Of a stretch of DNA of 64,000 bases, positions 7,935-15,817 are shown in pieces. Source of the DNA: Pseudomonas sp. DNDY-54 (GTDB lineage: Bacteria > Pseudomonadota > Gammaproteobacteria > Pseudomonadales > Pseudomonadaceae); contig NZ_CP082271.1 of assembly GCF_019880365.1 (NCBI RefSeq), positions 868,001-932,000 of the forward strand. Reading direction: 5' to 3'. The notes under the pieces are model-generated. The model searched no databases. It was not told where the DNA came from and saw nothing but the letters and a program-made list of their open reading frames with translations. Numbering within the stretch: the first letter of the stretch is position 1; each line of letters opens with the position of its first letter. The position numbers and the translations under genes were made by a program.

Positions 7935-8330
7935 CTACACCGACCTCAGCTGTGGCCGCGGCTTCATGCGGTCACTGGCGATGATGTTGCGCATGTCCTC
8001 GAACAGCGCATCCGCCTCGGCTTCGGAACAATCCTCGCGGTAGCGTTTGCGCAACCCGTAGCTGCTGAGCGTGATGTGAACATCGGCGATTACATCGTGT
8101 TGCGCCAGGCAGGCGCGTGCGCAGTGCAGCGGACAGCCATCTATCGCGAGAATCGGGCGGCCGGAGTTGGCCTTGTTGACCAGAGAACTGACCCGACCGC
8201 CCACGCCGGCGATGCAGGACATTTCTGCGAGCCCGGCACGGTCGAGCCGCAGGGCGAGGGTGTTGGCCAGCTGCGCCACGTTGGAACAGCCGGAGCAGGA
8301 ATACACCAACGGCAGGCGGGGCGATGTCAT
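7935..8330 (-). CDS. DGC-domain putative zinc/metal-binding cysteine-rich protein
   Basis: A 131-residue cytoplasmic protein. Cysteines at 12 and 15 (SCSGCSN) lie near the N-terminus, and the DGC signature that names the family is followed by two more (DGCPLHCARAC, C66/C70/C74). The start at 8330 follows AGGAG by 7 nt. The DGC family is annotated as putative zinc-binding and has no proven function. Here it has an Anr-type box about 60 bp upstream and lies between ubiUVT and a Dnr-like regulator. This suggests a job in anaerobic or nitrosative metabolism, perhaps redox or metal handling; that is inference. Confidence 0.85.
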   Translation of the reverse strand: MTSPRLPLVYSCSGCSNVAQLANTLALRLDRAGLAEMSCIAGVGGRVSSLVNKANSGRPILAIDGCPLHCARACLAQHDVIADVHITLSSYGLRKRYREDCSEAEADALFEDMRNIIASDRMKPRPQLRSV

Positions 8331-8389
8331 GTAGTTCTCCTGATTCTTAGATGACCGGGGCAGTATCCCGAGCAATCGGATGCAGTCCC

Positions 8390-8403
8390 ATGATGATCAT
8401 CAA
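8390..8403 (-). promoter_or_regulatory. Anr/Dnr box upstream of the DGC gene
   Basis: On the minus strand TTGAT-GATC-ATCAT, one mismatch from the TTGAT-N4-ATCAA consensus, 60 bp before the start codon. Confidence 0.55.
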
Positions 8404-8427
8404 GAACCTGGGGCAATCTGCCGCAGC

Positions 8428-9105
8428 TCAGTCCTGGTAGGCCGCCAGGCCACGGCTGTCGAGTATCTCGATACGCCGCCGCTGGACGCTGATCATCCCG
8501 GATTCGATCAGCCGGTGCAGAATCCGCGAGAAGGTTTCTGGCTGGATGCCGAGTTTGGACGCGATAAGACGCTTGGGCACATCAAGCGTGACCACGCCGC
8601 TGTCGTCTTCCTGCGATTGGTAAAGGAAGCGCACCACGCGGTGGCTGGCGTTCGCCAGCGTCAGGGTGTCGATCTCGTTCAAGCGCTGATGCAGGCGGAT
8701 GCTCAGGGTGCCGAGGATGTCCAGACAGATGCTTGGGTGCTGTTCGAGCATGCGCCGGTAATGCGCGCCATGCAGGCTGGCAACGAGACTGGCCTTCAGC
8801 GCGGTGGCGCTGACGGGATAGTTCGGCGCGCCGGTAAACAGCAAGGCTTCGGCAAAGGATTCGCCGCCTCGAATGACCTCCACCAGTTTTTCCTGTCCGT
8901 CGCAGACCACGCGATGCAGCTTCACCTGGCCGCTGAACAAGAAATAGAAACGTTCGGCCTTGTCGCCTTGGTGAAACAGCGACGCGCCGGAGGGCAAGCG
9001 CTTGAGATTGGCCGATGCGCAAACCTCCTGCAGGGCTGCTTCAGGCAGGCGGCTGAACAGGTGGTGGCGGCGAAGCTCCGCAACAAGCGATGTTTCGGTG
9101 AGCAT
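8428..9105 (-). CDS. Second Dnr-type CRP/FNR regulator
   Basis: A 225-residue paralogue of the regulator at 894-1577, with the same architecture: a cyclic-nucleotide-type sensor, the dimer helix with INEIDTLTLANASHRVVRFL-like sequence, and the recognition helix IQPETFSR. It lacks the N-terminal cysteine cluster of FNR/ANR, so it belongs to the Dnr side of the family. The start at 9105 follows GGAGG by 4 nt. It is divergent from nrdD. I recall that in P. stutzeri a Dnr paralogue named DnrS lies near anaerobic ribonucleotide reductase genes, so this may be dnrS; I leave the symbol empty because that cannot be verified here. Confidence 0.88.
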   Translation of the reverse strand: MLTETSLVAELRRHHLFSRLPEAALQEVCASANLKRLPSGASLFHQGDKAERFYFLFSGQVKLHRVVCDGQEKLVEVIRGGESFAEALLFTGAPNYPVSATALKASLVASLHGAHYRRMLEQHPSICLDILGTLSIRLHQRLNEIDTLTLANASHRVVRFLYQSQEDDSGVVTLDVPKRLIASKLGIQPETFSRILHRLIESGMISVQRRRIEILDSRGLAAYQD

Positions 9106-9175
9106 GGTTCCTCCACCGGCACGCGTCCGGGATTGTTCGAGGTTGCATCCTAGAAGCCGGGGCGATCGACCTTCC

Positions 9176-9189
9176 TTGATCACGGACAA
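9176..9189. promoter_or_regulatory. Imperfect Dnr/Anr-like box in front of the second Dnr regulator
   Basis: TTGAT-CACG-GACAA; one good half-site, and two mismatches to ATCAA in the other. It lies about 70 bp upstream of the regulator's start. Confidence 0.35.
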
Positions 9190-9242
9190 GATCGTCTCCC
9201 ATAGGCGAGCCGGCCCCTCCTGTAAAAATCACCCGGAGCGAA

Positions 9243-9256
9243 TTGACGATGGTCAA
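9243..9256 (+). promoter_or_regulatory. Dnr/Anr box upstream of nrdD
   Basis: TTGAC-GATG-GTCAA, a perfectly symmetrical FNR-family site 83 bp upstream of the nrdD start. It fits the need for oxygen-independent dNTP synthesis only in anaerobic growth. Confidence 0.65.
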
Positions 9257-9338
9257 TTCGTTTAGGCCGGCGATTCTCTACATTCCACATCATGTTGTGT
9301 ATTTGTGATTTTCTTTAACTACATATGGTGAATGGAAC

Positions 9339-11357
9339 GTGAAGCAAGTGCCTGGAGAGACCGTCCGACCCGTCTCGTTGCGTAAACGCGACGGGCGTCT
9401 GGTGGCGTTTGAGCTGAACAAGATCGACGCTGCAATCGAGGCCGCCGGGTTGGCGACCGGTGAGTTCGATCAGGTGACGGCCAAGGCGCTTGCGGCTCAA
9501 GTGCTGGTGCGGTTGCCACAGCGAGTAGTCGAGGTCGAACAGGCGCAAGATGCCGTTGAGCGCGTGCTCATGGAGGCCGGGCACTACGGGACCGCGCGTG
9601 CCTACATCGTCTATCGCGAGCAACACGGCCGGCTGCGCCGCGACCGCAAGGCGATTGTCGATGTTGCCGCGTCGATGAATGAATACCTGTCCCGCGAAGA
9701 CTGGCGCGTGCGCGCCAACGCCAATCAGGGCTACTCGCTGGGCGGGCTGATTCTCAACGTCTCCGGCAAGGTCACGGCCAACTACTGGCTGGATGAGGTC
9801 TACAGCCCCGAAATCGGCACGGCGCACCGCGAAGGCGACCTGCACATCCATGACCTGGACATGCTCGCCGGCTACTGTGCTGGCTGGTCGTTGCGCACCT
9901 TGCTCAACGAAGGCTTCAACGGCATTGCTGGGCGGGTGGAAGCGGGGCCGCCCAAGCATCTGTCGAGTGCGCTCGGGCAGATGGTCAACTTCCTCGGCAC
10001 CCTGCAGAACGAGTGGGCCGGCGCGCAGGCCTTCAGCTCCTTCGATACCTACCTCGCGCCGTTTGTGCGCAAGGACAACCTGGGGTTTGCCGACATCCGG
10101 CAGGCCATTCAGGAGTTCATCTACAACCTCAATGTGCCGTCGCGCTGGGGCACGCAGACACCTTTTACGAACCTGACGTTCGATTGGGTCTGCCCAGAAG
10201 ATCTGCGCGACCAGATCCCTTATATCGGTGGCGTGGAGATGCCCTTCGCCTATGGCGAGCTGCAGCACGAGATGGAGCTGATCAACCGCGCCTATATAGA
10301 AGTGATGCAGGCCGGAGATGGGCTGGGCCGAGTGTTCACCTTTCCGATCCCGACCTACAACATCACCCACGATTTCCCCTGGGACAGCGAAAACGCCGAT
10401 CGGCTGTTCGAGATGACGGCCCGTTACGGGCTGCCGTACTTCCAGAACTTCCTCAATTCCGACATGCAGCCCAACCAGGTGCGCTCGATGTGCTGCCGAC
10501 TGCAGCTGGACGTTCGCGAGTTGCTCAAACGTGGCGGCGGGCTGTTCGGTTCCGCTGAGCAGACGGGCTCGCTCGGTGTGGTGACCATCAACTGCGCGCG
10601 CCTCGGCTACCTGCACCAAGGTGATCGCACGGGCCTGTACGAACACCTGGACGCCTTGCTGGAAATGGGTATGCAGAGCCTGGAGGTCAAGCGCAAGGTG
10701 ATTCAGCATCACATGGATGCCGGCCTCTACCCTTATACCAAGCGCTACCTCGGCACCCTGCGCAATCACTTCTCCACCATCGGCGTGAACGGCCTGCACG
10801 AGATGGTGCGCAACTTCACCGAAGACGCCGAAGGCGTTCATACGCCGGCAGGTCGCGCCATGGCCATTGATTTGCTGGATCACGTACGGGCGGTGCTGGT
10901 GCGTTTCCAGGAAGAGACCGGTCACCTGTACAACCTTGAAGCGACGCCGGCCGAGGGCACCACGTACCGATTCGCCAAGGAAGACCGTAAGCGCTTCCCT
11001 GACATTCTCCAGGCCGGTTCGGCGGAGGCGCCGTACTACACCAACTCCTCGCAACTACCGGTGGGGTTTACCGACGATCCATTTGAGGCACTGGCTCTGC
11101 AGGACGAGCTGCAGACCAAGTACACCGGCGGCACCGTCCTGCACCTCTATATGGCCGAGCAGATTTCATCGGCGCAGGCCTGCAAGAACCTGGTGCGCAA
11201 GGCGCTGGGCCGTTTCCGCCTGCCTTACCTGACCATTACCCCGACGTTCTCCATCTGCCCCGTGCACGGTTACCTGAGCGGCGAACGCGAGTTCTGTCCG
11301 AAGTGCGACGAGGTGTTATTGGCCAAGCAGCAAGATGAAAAAAAGCACCCGGCCTGA
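9339..11357 (+). CDS. nrdD: Class III ribonucleotide reductase catalytic subunit, lacking its glycyl-radical C-terminus
   Basis: A 672-residue protein that reduces NTPs to dNTPs without oxygen. An N-terminal ATP-cone (about residues 10-100) precedes the ten-stranded barrel with HIHDLDMLAGYCAGWSL and the active-site Cys in VVTINCARLGYL. At the C-terminus the zinc site is seen (C640 in CPVHGYL, C653 and C656 in CPKC). The protein then stops 16 residues later. In contiguous NrdD proteins the zinc site is followed within about 15-20 residues by the RVxGYhRPV glycyl-radical loop; that loop is absent here and is encoded separately at 11520-11687. The main subunit alone should therefore be inactive. 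It is divergent from a Dnr-like regulator and has a Dnr box upstream. Confidence 0.93.
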   Translation: MKQVPGETVRPVSLRKRDGRLVAFELNKIDAAIEAAGLATGEFDQVTAKALAAQVLVRLPQRVVEVEQAQDAVERVLMEAGHYGTARAYIVYREQHGRLRRDRKAIVDVAASMNEYLSREDWRVRANANQGYSLGGLILNVSGKVTANYWLDEVYSPEIGTAHREGDLHIHDLDMLAGYCAGWSLRTLLNEGFNGIAGRVEAGPPKHLSSALGQMVNFLGTLQNEWAGAQAFSSFDTYLAPFVRKDNLGFADIRQAIQEFIYNLNVPSRWGTQTPFTNLTFDWVCPEDLRDQIPYIGGVEMPFAYGELQHEMELINRAYIEVMQAGDGLGRVFTFPIPTYNITHDFPWDSENADRLFEMTARYGLPYFQNFLNSDMQPNQVRSMCCRLQLDVRELLKRGGGLFGSAEQTGSLGVVTINCARLGYLHQGDRTGLYEHLDALLEMGMQSLEVKRKVIQHHMDAGLYPYTKRYLGTLRNHFSTIGVNGLHEMVRNFTEDAEGVHTPAGRAMAIDLLDHVRAVLVRFQEETGHLYNLEATPAEGTTYRFAKEDRKRFPDILQAGSAEAPYYTNSSQLPVGFTDDPFEALALQDELQTKYTGGTVLHLYMAEQISSAQACKNLVRKALGRFRLPYLTITPTFSICPVHGYLSGEREFCPKCDEVLLAKQQDEKKHPA

Positions 11358-11360
11358 TCT

Positions 11361-11478
11361 TGTAGGAGCGGGCTTGCTCGCGAACCGGCAATGCACTGAT
11401 TTCAAGCTGGTTCCTACGCTCATGCGTGGGAACCTGCAGCGTCGTGATCAGCGTTCCCACGCAGAGCGTGAGGATCGC
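11361..11478. repeat. REP-type palindromes between nrdD and its detached radical loop
   Basis: TGTAGGAGCGGGCTTGCTCGC at 11361 on is the common Pseudomonas REP. Then GTTCCTACGCTCATGCGTGG (11410 on) and GCGTTCCCACGCAGAGCGTG (11451 on) form an inverted REP pair. These elements occupy most of the 162-bp gap. Confidence 0.75.
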
Positions 11479-11519
11479 TCAACAACAGGTTTCACCATCC
11501 GTCAGAAAAGGAGCGACAC

Positions 11520-11687
11520 ATGAACCAAGCCACTCAACTGCCAGAAGCCCAACGTCAGCGCTGCGAAGTCTGGACCCGTGTCATGGGTTATCACCGGCCT
11601 GTCGCCGCGTTCAATCCTGGCAAGCAATCCGAGCACCGTGAGCGCACGCACTTCACTGAACAGGCGGCTCAGGTAGCCGTTGCGTGA
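11520..11687 (+). CDS. Detached glycyl-radical domain of NrdD (55 aa)
   Basis: This ORF encodes 55 residues centred on CEVWTRVMGYHRPV (about residues 15-28), the glycyl-radical loop of class III ribonucleotide reductase. The family's tail motif FNPGKQSEHRER follows. The radical Gly would be residue 23. AGGAG lies 6 nt before ATG 11520. The stop codon overlaps the nrdG GTG start by 4 nt (GTGA), so the two are translationally coupled. NrdD proper ends 162 bp upstream without this loop. I infer that the small protein docks on NrdD and is charged by NrdG, much as GrcA/YfiD replaces the radical domain of pyruvate formate-lyase. The alternative is a REP-insertion fragment; the intact motif, ribosome site and coupling argue against decay. 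Confidence 0.88.
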   Translation: MNQATQLPEAQRQRCEVWTRVMGYHRPVAAFNPGKQSEHRERTHFTEQAAQVAVA

Positions 11688-12379
11688 ACGCGAGGCTACG
11701 GGTCGGGGGGCTGGTCCCCCTGACCACCCTGGATTTTCCTGATCACCTGGCGTGCGTGCTGTTCTGTCAGGGGTGCGGCTGGCGCTGCCGTTACTGCCAT
11801 AACCCGCAGCTGATTCCAACATGCGGTGTGGAGGAGCGTGCGTGGCAGGACATCCTGGATTTCCTGGATCAGCGAGTTGGGCTGCTTGAGGCGGTCGTCT
11901 TCAGCGGCGGTGAGCCGACGCTACAACTGGCATTGCCAGACGCGATCGCTCAGGTTCGAGCGAAGGGCTTCAAGATCGGTTTGCACAGTGCCGGCATCAA
12001 GCCAAAGCTGTTCCGTCAGGTGCTGCCGCTGGTGGATTGGGTGGGCTTCGACGTCAAGGCACTGCCCGAGCACAGCAGGCTGATCACCGGAGTCGAGGGA
12101 AGCGGTGAAGCCAACTGGAAAAGTCTGGAAGCGCTGCTCGAGAGTGGTGTCGACCATGAATGCCGAACAACCGTGCATTGGGATCTGTTCGATGCCGACC
12201 GCCTTTGGGACATGGCACAGCGGTTGCGCAGGCTGGGCGTAGGCCGGTTCGCCGTGCAATGCGTGCGCACCGCTCGGATGCTGGACGAAACCCTCGCCGA
12301 CAGCCGTCCGCCGTATGACCATCAAAAGCTGTGGGACCGATTGGGGAAGCTGTTTCCGTCCTTCGTGCTGCGCGGCTAA
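11684..12379 (+). CDS. nrdG: Class III ribonucleotide reductase activase (radical SAM)
   Basis: A 231-residue radical-SAM protein that installs the glycyl radical on the NrdD C-terminal loop. The cluster motif CGWRCRYC (CxxxCxxC, about residues 31-38) and the glycine-rich SGGEPT are seen. It starts with GTG at 11684, overlapping the stop of the 55-residue radical-loop gene, so activase and substrate loop are made together. The 3' end of the gene is part of a 188-bp tandem duplication. Confidence 0.92.
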   Translation: MNARLRVGGLVPLTTLDFPDHLACVLFCQGCGWRCRYCHNPQLIPTCGVEERAWQDILDFLDQRVGLLEAVVFSGGEPTLQLALPDAIAQVRAKGFKIGLHSAGIKPKLFRQVLPLVDWVGFDVKALPEHSRLITGVEGSGEANWKSLEALLESGVDHECRTTVHWDLFDADRLWDMAQRLRRLGVGRFAVQCVRTARMLDETLADSRPPYDHQKLWDRLGKLFPSFVLRG

Positions 12380-12745
12380 GGCGATCGTTGCGGCATTACG
12401 ACATTCGGCATTCGGGGTTGCGGTGGGCTGAAGCCCACCCTACAGGACACGCTTAGCAGTAGGGTGGGCTTCAGCCCACCATTGCGTAGCGAAGGATCAG
12501 CTCCGACCCCAAAACTGCAGATACCAACCATTGGGCACGCTCGCAGTGCCCAGGACTGCGCGGCTAAGGCGATCGTTGCGGCATTACGACATTCGGCGTT
12601 GCGGCGTTGCGGTGGGCTGAAGCCCACCCTACAGGGCGCGGGCAGGAGTAGGGTGGGCTTCAGCCCACCATTGCGGAGCGAAGGTTCAGCTCCAACCCCA
12701 AAACTGCAAATACCAACCATAGGCCACGCTCGCAGTGCCCAGGAC
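12368..12745. repeat. 188-bp tandem duplication joining the 3' ends of nrdG and ftrD
   Basis: The sequence from CTGCGCGGCTAAGGCGATCG at 12368 is repeated at 12556, offset 188. Each copy holds the last codons of nrdG, an inverted pair of the GGTGGGCT/AGCCCACC palindrome, and the reverse complement of the last codons of ftrD. Copy 1 (12368-12555) is the non-coding relic for ftrD; copy 2 holds the real ftrD 3' end. The palindromes at 12422-12443 and 12459-12480 can form a long hairpin between the convergent genes. Confidence 0.85.
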
Positions 12746-14062
12746 AACACAGCTGAACGCGGTGAGCCGGCGCAGCCCGTTGGCGCCGTAGCGGCTGATC
12801 ACCTTCCACGCAAGATAAAGGCTCCAGCCGATGGCACCGGCCAGCAGCAGTGCGCGGGCCGGTTGCGCCCAGGCCAGGATGAAACCTTCATAGCGCAGCA
12901 GCTTGATGGTCGTTGCGGACAAACCGAGGAATAGGCCTGCGCCGCCCAAGGGTGTCAACGTCAGCGCGAGGTGCTGAAATACGCTGTCGCCGCGGTTCAT
13001 CAGCCGCACGGCGCCGCGTAGCAACAGCCAGAGCGCGCCGCCGATGACCAGCGAGCAGCCGCCGATGTAGGTGAGAATCGCCGCGCCGTCGAGCCAGGTA
13101 AACGCATCATTGGCTTGCGGGTAATGCGTCAGCAGCCACCAGGGTGCGTTCGCCTCGAGCGGCCACAAGATGTCGCGGTCGACCAGCCACTCGGCCGCGG
13201 CTTGTTTGAGCGTGATGAACCAAGGACTGACCGTCCACTGGAACGCCCCCATGGCGAGGCCGATCATGCCGAACAGCAGCAAGGTGCTGTCCCAATGTCC
13301 CTGTTGCGGCTGATTGCCAACGATGAGGATTTCCTGGTTCGGTGAGCGTGCCGCCAGGGCGACGGCGCCGCGCTGCCCGCTGCAGCGGCCGCACGCGTGG
13401 CAGTCGCTGTTGCCCTGCATGCGGCGAATGTCGATCAGAGGGGCGCAATTGGGGGTCGGCAGTTTCGGGCCCTGATTGGCCAGCCAGCGTTCTTCGTCGA
13501 CCTTGTAGTGCATCGGTGCCAAACGCGCGAGCAGGCCAAACACTCCGCTGACCGGGCACAGGTGCCGACACCAGATCCGCTTCCCACGACCATAGAGAAA
13601 CCCGACGAGCATCGCGGCAACCGTCGAGCCGCCGAGAATCAGCGCGGCGGCACGGCCATAGTCATAGACGCTGATCAGCTGGCCATAGACGGTGGTCAGG
13701 ATGAACGCGATGGTGGGCCAACCGCTCCAGCGGATCCATTGCGGCGTGCGCTTGTTCAATCCGCGCCAACTGATCCATTCGCTCAGCGAGCCTTCCGGGC
13801 ACAGCACGCCGCACCAGAGCCGGCCGAACAGCACCATCGACAGCAGCACGAATGGCCACCAAAGCCCCCAGAACACGAACTGCGCGAACACCGTGACACT
13901 GTCGAGCATGCGCGCCTGGGACGGCGGCAGCGAGAGGATGGCAGGAACCAGCAGCAGTGCGAGGTAGAACCCCACCACCAGCCACTGAACCAGGCGGATT
14001 GTCTTGGCATGCTGGCGCAGCAGATCACCGATGCGCGCGAGCCAGGGGGCCGTGGTGATCAT
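12686..14062 (-). CDS. FtrD-like polyferredoxin membrane protein
   Basis: A 458-residue inner-membrane protein of the NapH/CcoG-like 4Fe-4S class, with about ten hydrophobic segments. Three cysteine clusters are seen: CGVLCPEG (about residue 84), CRHLCPVSG (about 165) and CHACGRCSG (about 221). In FtrABCD systems FtrD is thought to take electrons during periplasmic oxidation and uptake of ferrous iron. Its start overlaps the ftrC stop by 4 nt (ATGA). Its 3' end lies in the tandem duplication. Confidence 0.8.
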   Translation of the reverse strand: MITTAPWLARIGDLLRQHAKTIRLVQWLVVGFYLALLLVPAILSLPPSQARMLDSVTVFAQFVFWGLWWPFVLLSMVLFGRLWCGVLCPEGSLSEWISWRGLNKRTPQWIRWSGWPTIAFILTTVYGQLISVYDYGRAAALILGGSTVAAMLVGFLYGRGKRIWCRHLCPVSGVFGLLARLAPMHYKVDEERWLANQGPKLPTPNCAPLIDIRRMQGNSDCHACGRCSGQRGAVALAARSPNQEILIVGNQPQQGHWDSTLLLFGMIGLAMGAFQWTVSPWFITLKQAAAEWLVDRDILWPLEANAPWWLLTHYPQANDAFTWLDGAAILTYIGGCSLVIGGALWLLLRGAVRLMNRGDSVFQHLALTLTPLGGAGLFLGLSATTIKLLRYEGFILAWAQPARALLLAGAIGWSLYLAWKVISRYGANGLRRLTAFSCVVLGTASVAYGWYLQFWGWS

Positions 14063-14916
14063 GCGGTTTGGGCCTCCAGACGAGCCTCCGGCCGCGGGCG
14101 GAGCCAGAGCCAGACCGTCAGCCAGTAGAGACCAAGCAGCACGACGGCAGCCAATGAAGGCATGGCGCGGTAGCCGGTCAACCCGGCGATGGTGCTGCCC
14201 AAGGTGGTGCCGTCATCCAGCAACGCCGAGGTGTCCCACAGCGGATCGCCGAACAGGGTGTAAAGCACGTCGGGTAGATCCATGCCCATTAGCTGGCCGC
14301 TGAAACGGTCGAGCCCGGCCATCAGCAAAGCGGCTCCAAGCAACAGGAGCAGGGCTTCGCTGACAGCGAAAAAGCGCTTCCACGAGAACAGGTGACTGCC
14401 GGCCTGAAGGGCCGCATAGCTGAGCAACGCCAGGGCGAAACCGAGCACCCCTCCGATGATGAAGCCGGTCAGGTCGGCACCTTGCTGCTGATGACCGATA
14501 CCGTAGAGAAACACCACCGTTTCGCTGCCTTCGCGGGCTACTGCAAGCATCGCCAGCACCAGCAGGCCGACGCCGCTGCCTTGGCTGAGGCTGGTCGCAG
14601 CGCTGTCGACCAGATTACGTTTGAGGTCGCGACCGTGATGATGCATCCAGCCGACCATCTGCAGAATCAACAGGGCGGCAACCACCAGCATGGCGCACTG
14701 GAACCATTCGCCGGCCGGGCCTGCCAGCCAGTCGCCGGCGCTGAGAATGCCCCAGCCGAGCAGCGAGGCCAGGCCCAGCCCGGCCACCACGCCACCCCAG
14801 AGCATATGCAGTGCATGGCGGTTGTTCGGCTGCTGGCTCAGCCACGCATGCAGGATGCCGATAACCAACAGCGCCTCGACGCTTTCGCGCCAGACGATGA
14901 ACATTGATTGGCCCAT
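14059..14916 (-). CDS. ftrC: FTR1-family iron permease (FtrC)
   Basis: A 285-residue membrane permease with seven predicted helices. Both iron-binding REXXE motifs are visible: RESVE near the N-terminus (about residues 10-14) and REGSE in the middle (about 128-132). It moves iron oxidised in the periplasm across the inner membrane. It is the third gene of an ftrA-ftrB-ftrC-ftrD operon on the minus strand. Distinguishing FtrC from EfeU rests on this neighbourhood. Confidence 0.85.
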   Translation of the reverse strand: MGQSMFIVWRESVEALLVIGILHAWLSQQPNNRHALHMLWGGVVAGLGLASLLGWGILSAGDWLAGPAGEWFQCAMLVVAALLILQMVGWMHHHGRDLKRNLVDSAATSLSQGSGVGLLVLAMLAVAREGSETVVFLYGIGHQQQGADLTGFIIGGVLGFALALLSYAALQAGSHLFSWKRFFAVSEALLLLLGAALLMAGLDRFSGQLMGMDLPDVLYTLFGDPLWDTSALLDDGTTLGSTIAGLTGYRAMPSLAAVVLLGLYWLTVWLWLRPRPEARLEAQTA

Positions 14917-14937
14917 GTCGCTTCTCCTCGGAAGGAA

Positions 14938-15270
14938 CTACTTGGCGATGATTTCCCCTTCCGGGAGGTCCATGTGGAACTCGTCGAAAAAGGGGTAGCG
15001 GCCCGGTTTGAGGGGGTGGATCACGACGAACGAGGTGACACCGGGCGAGAGCACCTTTTCGACCCGCAGGGGCGTGCTCTCGAATTCGGTGGGGCCGTTG
15101 CCCGCATTGATCACGACGATCTTGAAGCGCTGGCGAGCCGGCACCTCGATGGTCGCCGGCTCGAAATGGCCGTCCCGGATGGTCAACTCAAAGGTTGGCA
15201 GTGCGGCCTGCGCGGTACCGGCAAAGCCGGCAACGAGCAGGGCGAAGGCGGGAAACAGGACGCGACGCAT
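14938..15270 (-). CDS. ftrB: Periplasmic cupredoxin-like protein (FtrB)
   Basis: A 110-residue exported protein with a signal peptide ending TAQA-A and a cupredoxin_1 fold of the EfeO/FtrB kind. I set the start at 15270 (MRRVLFPAF) because GGAGG lies 7 nt upstream; the longer frame has no ribosome site. It is 21 bp before ftrC and probably oxidises or delivers iron with FtrA. Confidence 0.8.
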   Translation of the reverse strand: MRRVLFPAFALLVAGFAGTAQAALPTFELTIRDGHFEPATIEVPARQRFKIVVINAGNGPTEFESTPLRVEKVLSPGVTSFVVIHPLKPGRYPFFDEFHMDLPEGEIIAK

Positions 15271-15283
15271 GCTGACCTCCGGC

Positions 15284-15817
15284 TCAGTAACCGCCTTTCT
15301 TGCCGATACCGGCATAGGTGAACTCGTAGTTCAGGGTGCATTGTTCGAACCAGGGCGCGACGCCGGTTTCCTTGTCAACGTGGCGCCCGAACATTGTGTG
15401 CTGACCACCGGGTGGTGACACGGTGAAGGTCAGCGAGTATTTGCCCGGCCCCATCAGCTTGACGTTATCGCCGTAGTGCGGGCCATCGTTGGCCACCATC
15501 GCGTGGAAGTCGCCCTCGATCTTTTCGTCCGAACCTTTCTTGCTCAGCGAGTAACGAATGTTCAGGTAGGAGACAAAGCTGCCTTCTTGCCAGCCGTTGC
15601 GGTTGTCCTCGGTGGCGGCGATGTCCGCTTCCAGATGCACGTCGGACTGAGCGGCGTCGAGCATCATGCCGGCAGGCTCCATTTCGACCGGCTGCAGGTA
15701 GACCGCGCCGACCTCCATGCCACCGCACTGTTGCGGTTCACCGATGGGGTATTCCTTGGCTTGGGACAGGGGAGTGAGCAACAACGAAGCAATGGCGAGG
15801 GTAGCGGGAATGCGCAT
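15284..15817 (-). CDS. ftrA: P19-type periplasmic iron-binding protein (FtrA)
   Basis: A 177-residue P19/Tp34-family protein binding copper and ferrous iron. A signal peptide (MRIPATLAIASLLLTPLSQA) is followed by the mature start KEYPIGEPQ. Typical blocks are GGMEVGAVYLQPVEM (about residues 34-48), HLEADIAA, DFHAMVANDGPHYGDN and PPGGQHTMFGRHV, which contribute Met/His/Asp ligands. The start at 15817 has GGAGG at 5 nt. It is the first gene of the ftr operon, with a Fur box upstream. Confidence 0.9.
   Translation of the reverse strand: MRIPATLAIASLLLTPLSQAKEYPIGEPQQCGGMEVGAVYLQPVEMEPAGMMLDAAQSDVHLEADIAATEDNRNGWQEGSFVSYLNIRYSLSKKGSDEKIEGDFHAMVANDGPHYGDNVKLMGPGKYSLTFTVSPPGGQHTMFGRHVDKETGVAPWFEQCTLNYEFTYAGIGKKGGY

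Noticed and set aside
9315..11054. 579-codon open frame antisense to nrdD
   Set aside because: It mirrors the codon positions of nrdD, which is unambiguous; the product is Val/His/Gln-rich and featureless.
11340..11520. The nrdD truncation as a simple frameshift
   Set aside because: No frame links the zinc site to the radical loop: 162 bp of REP sequence lies between, and the loop ORF has its own ribosome site and a GTGA overlap with nrdG.
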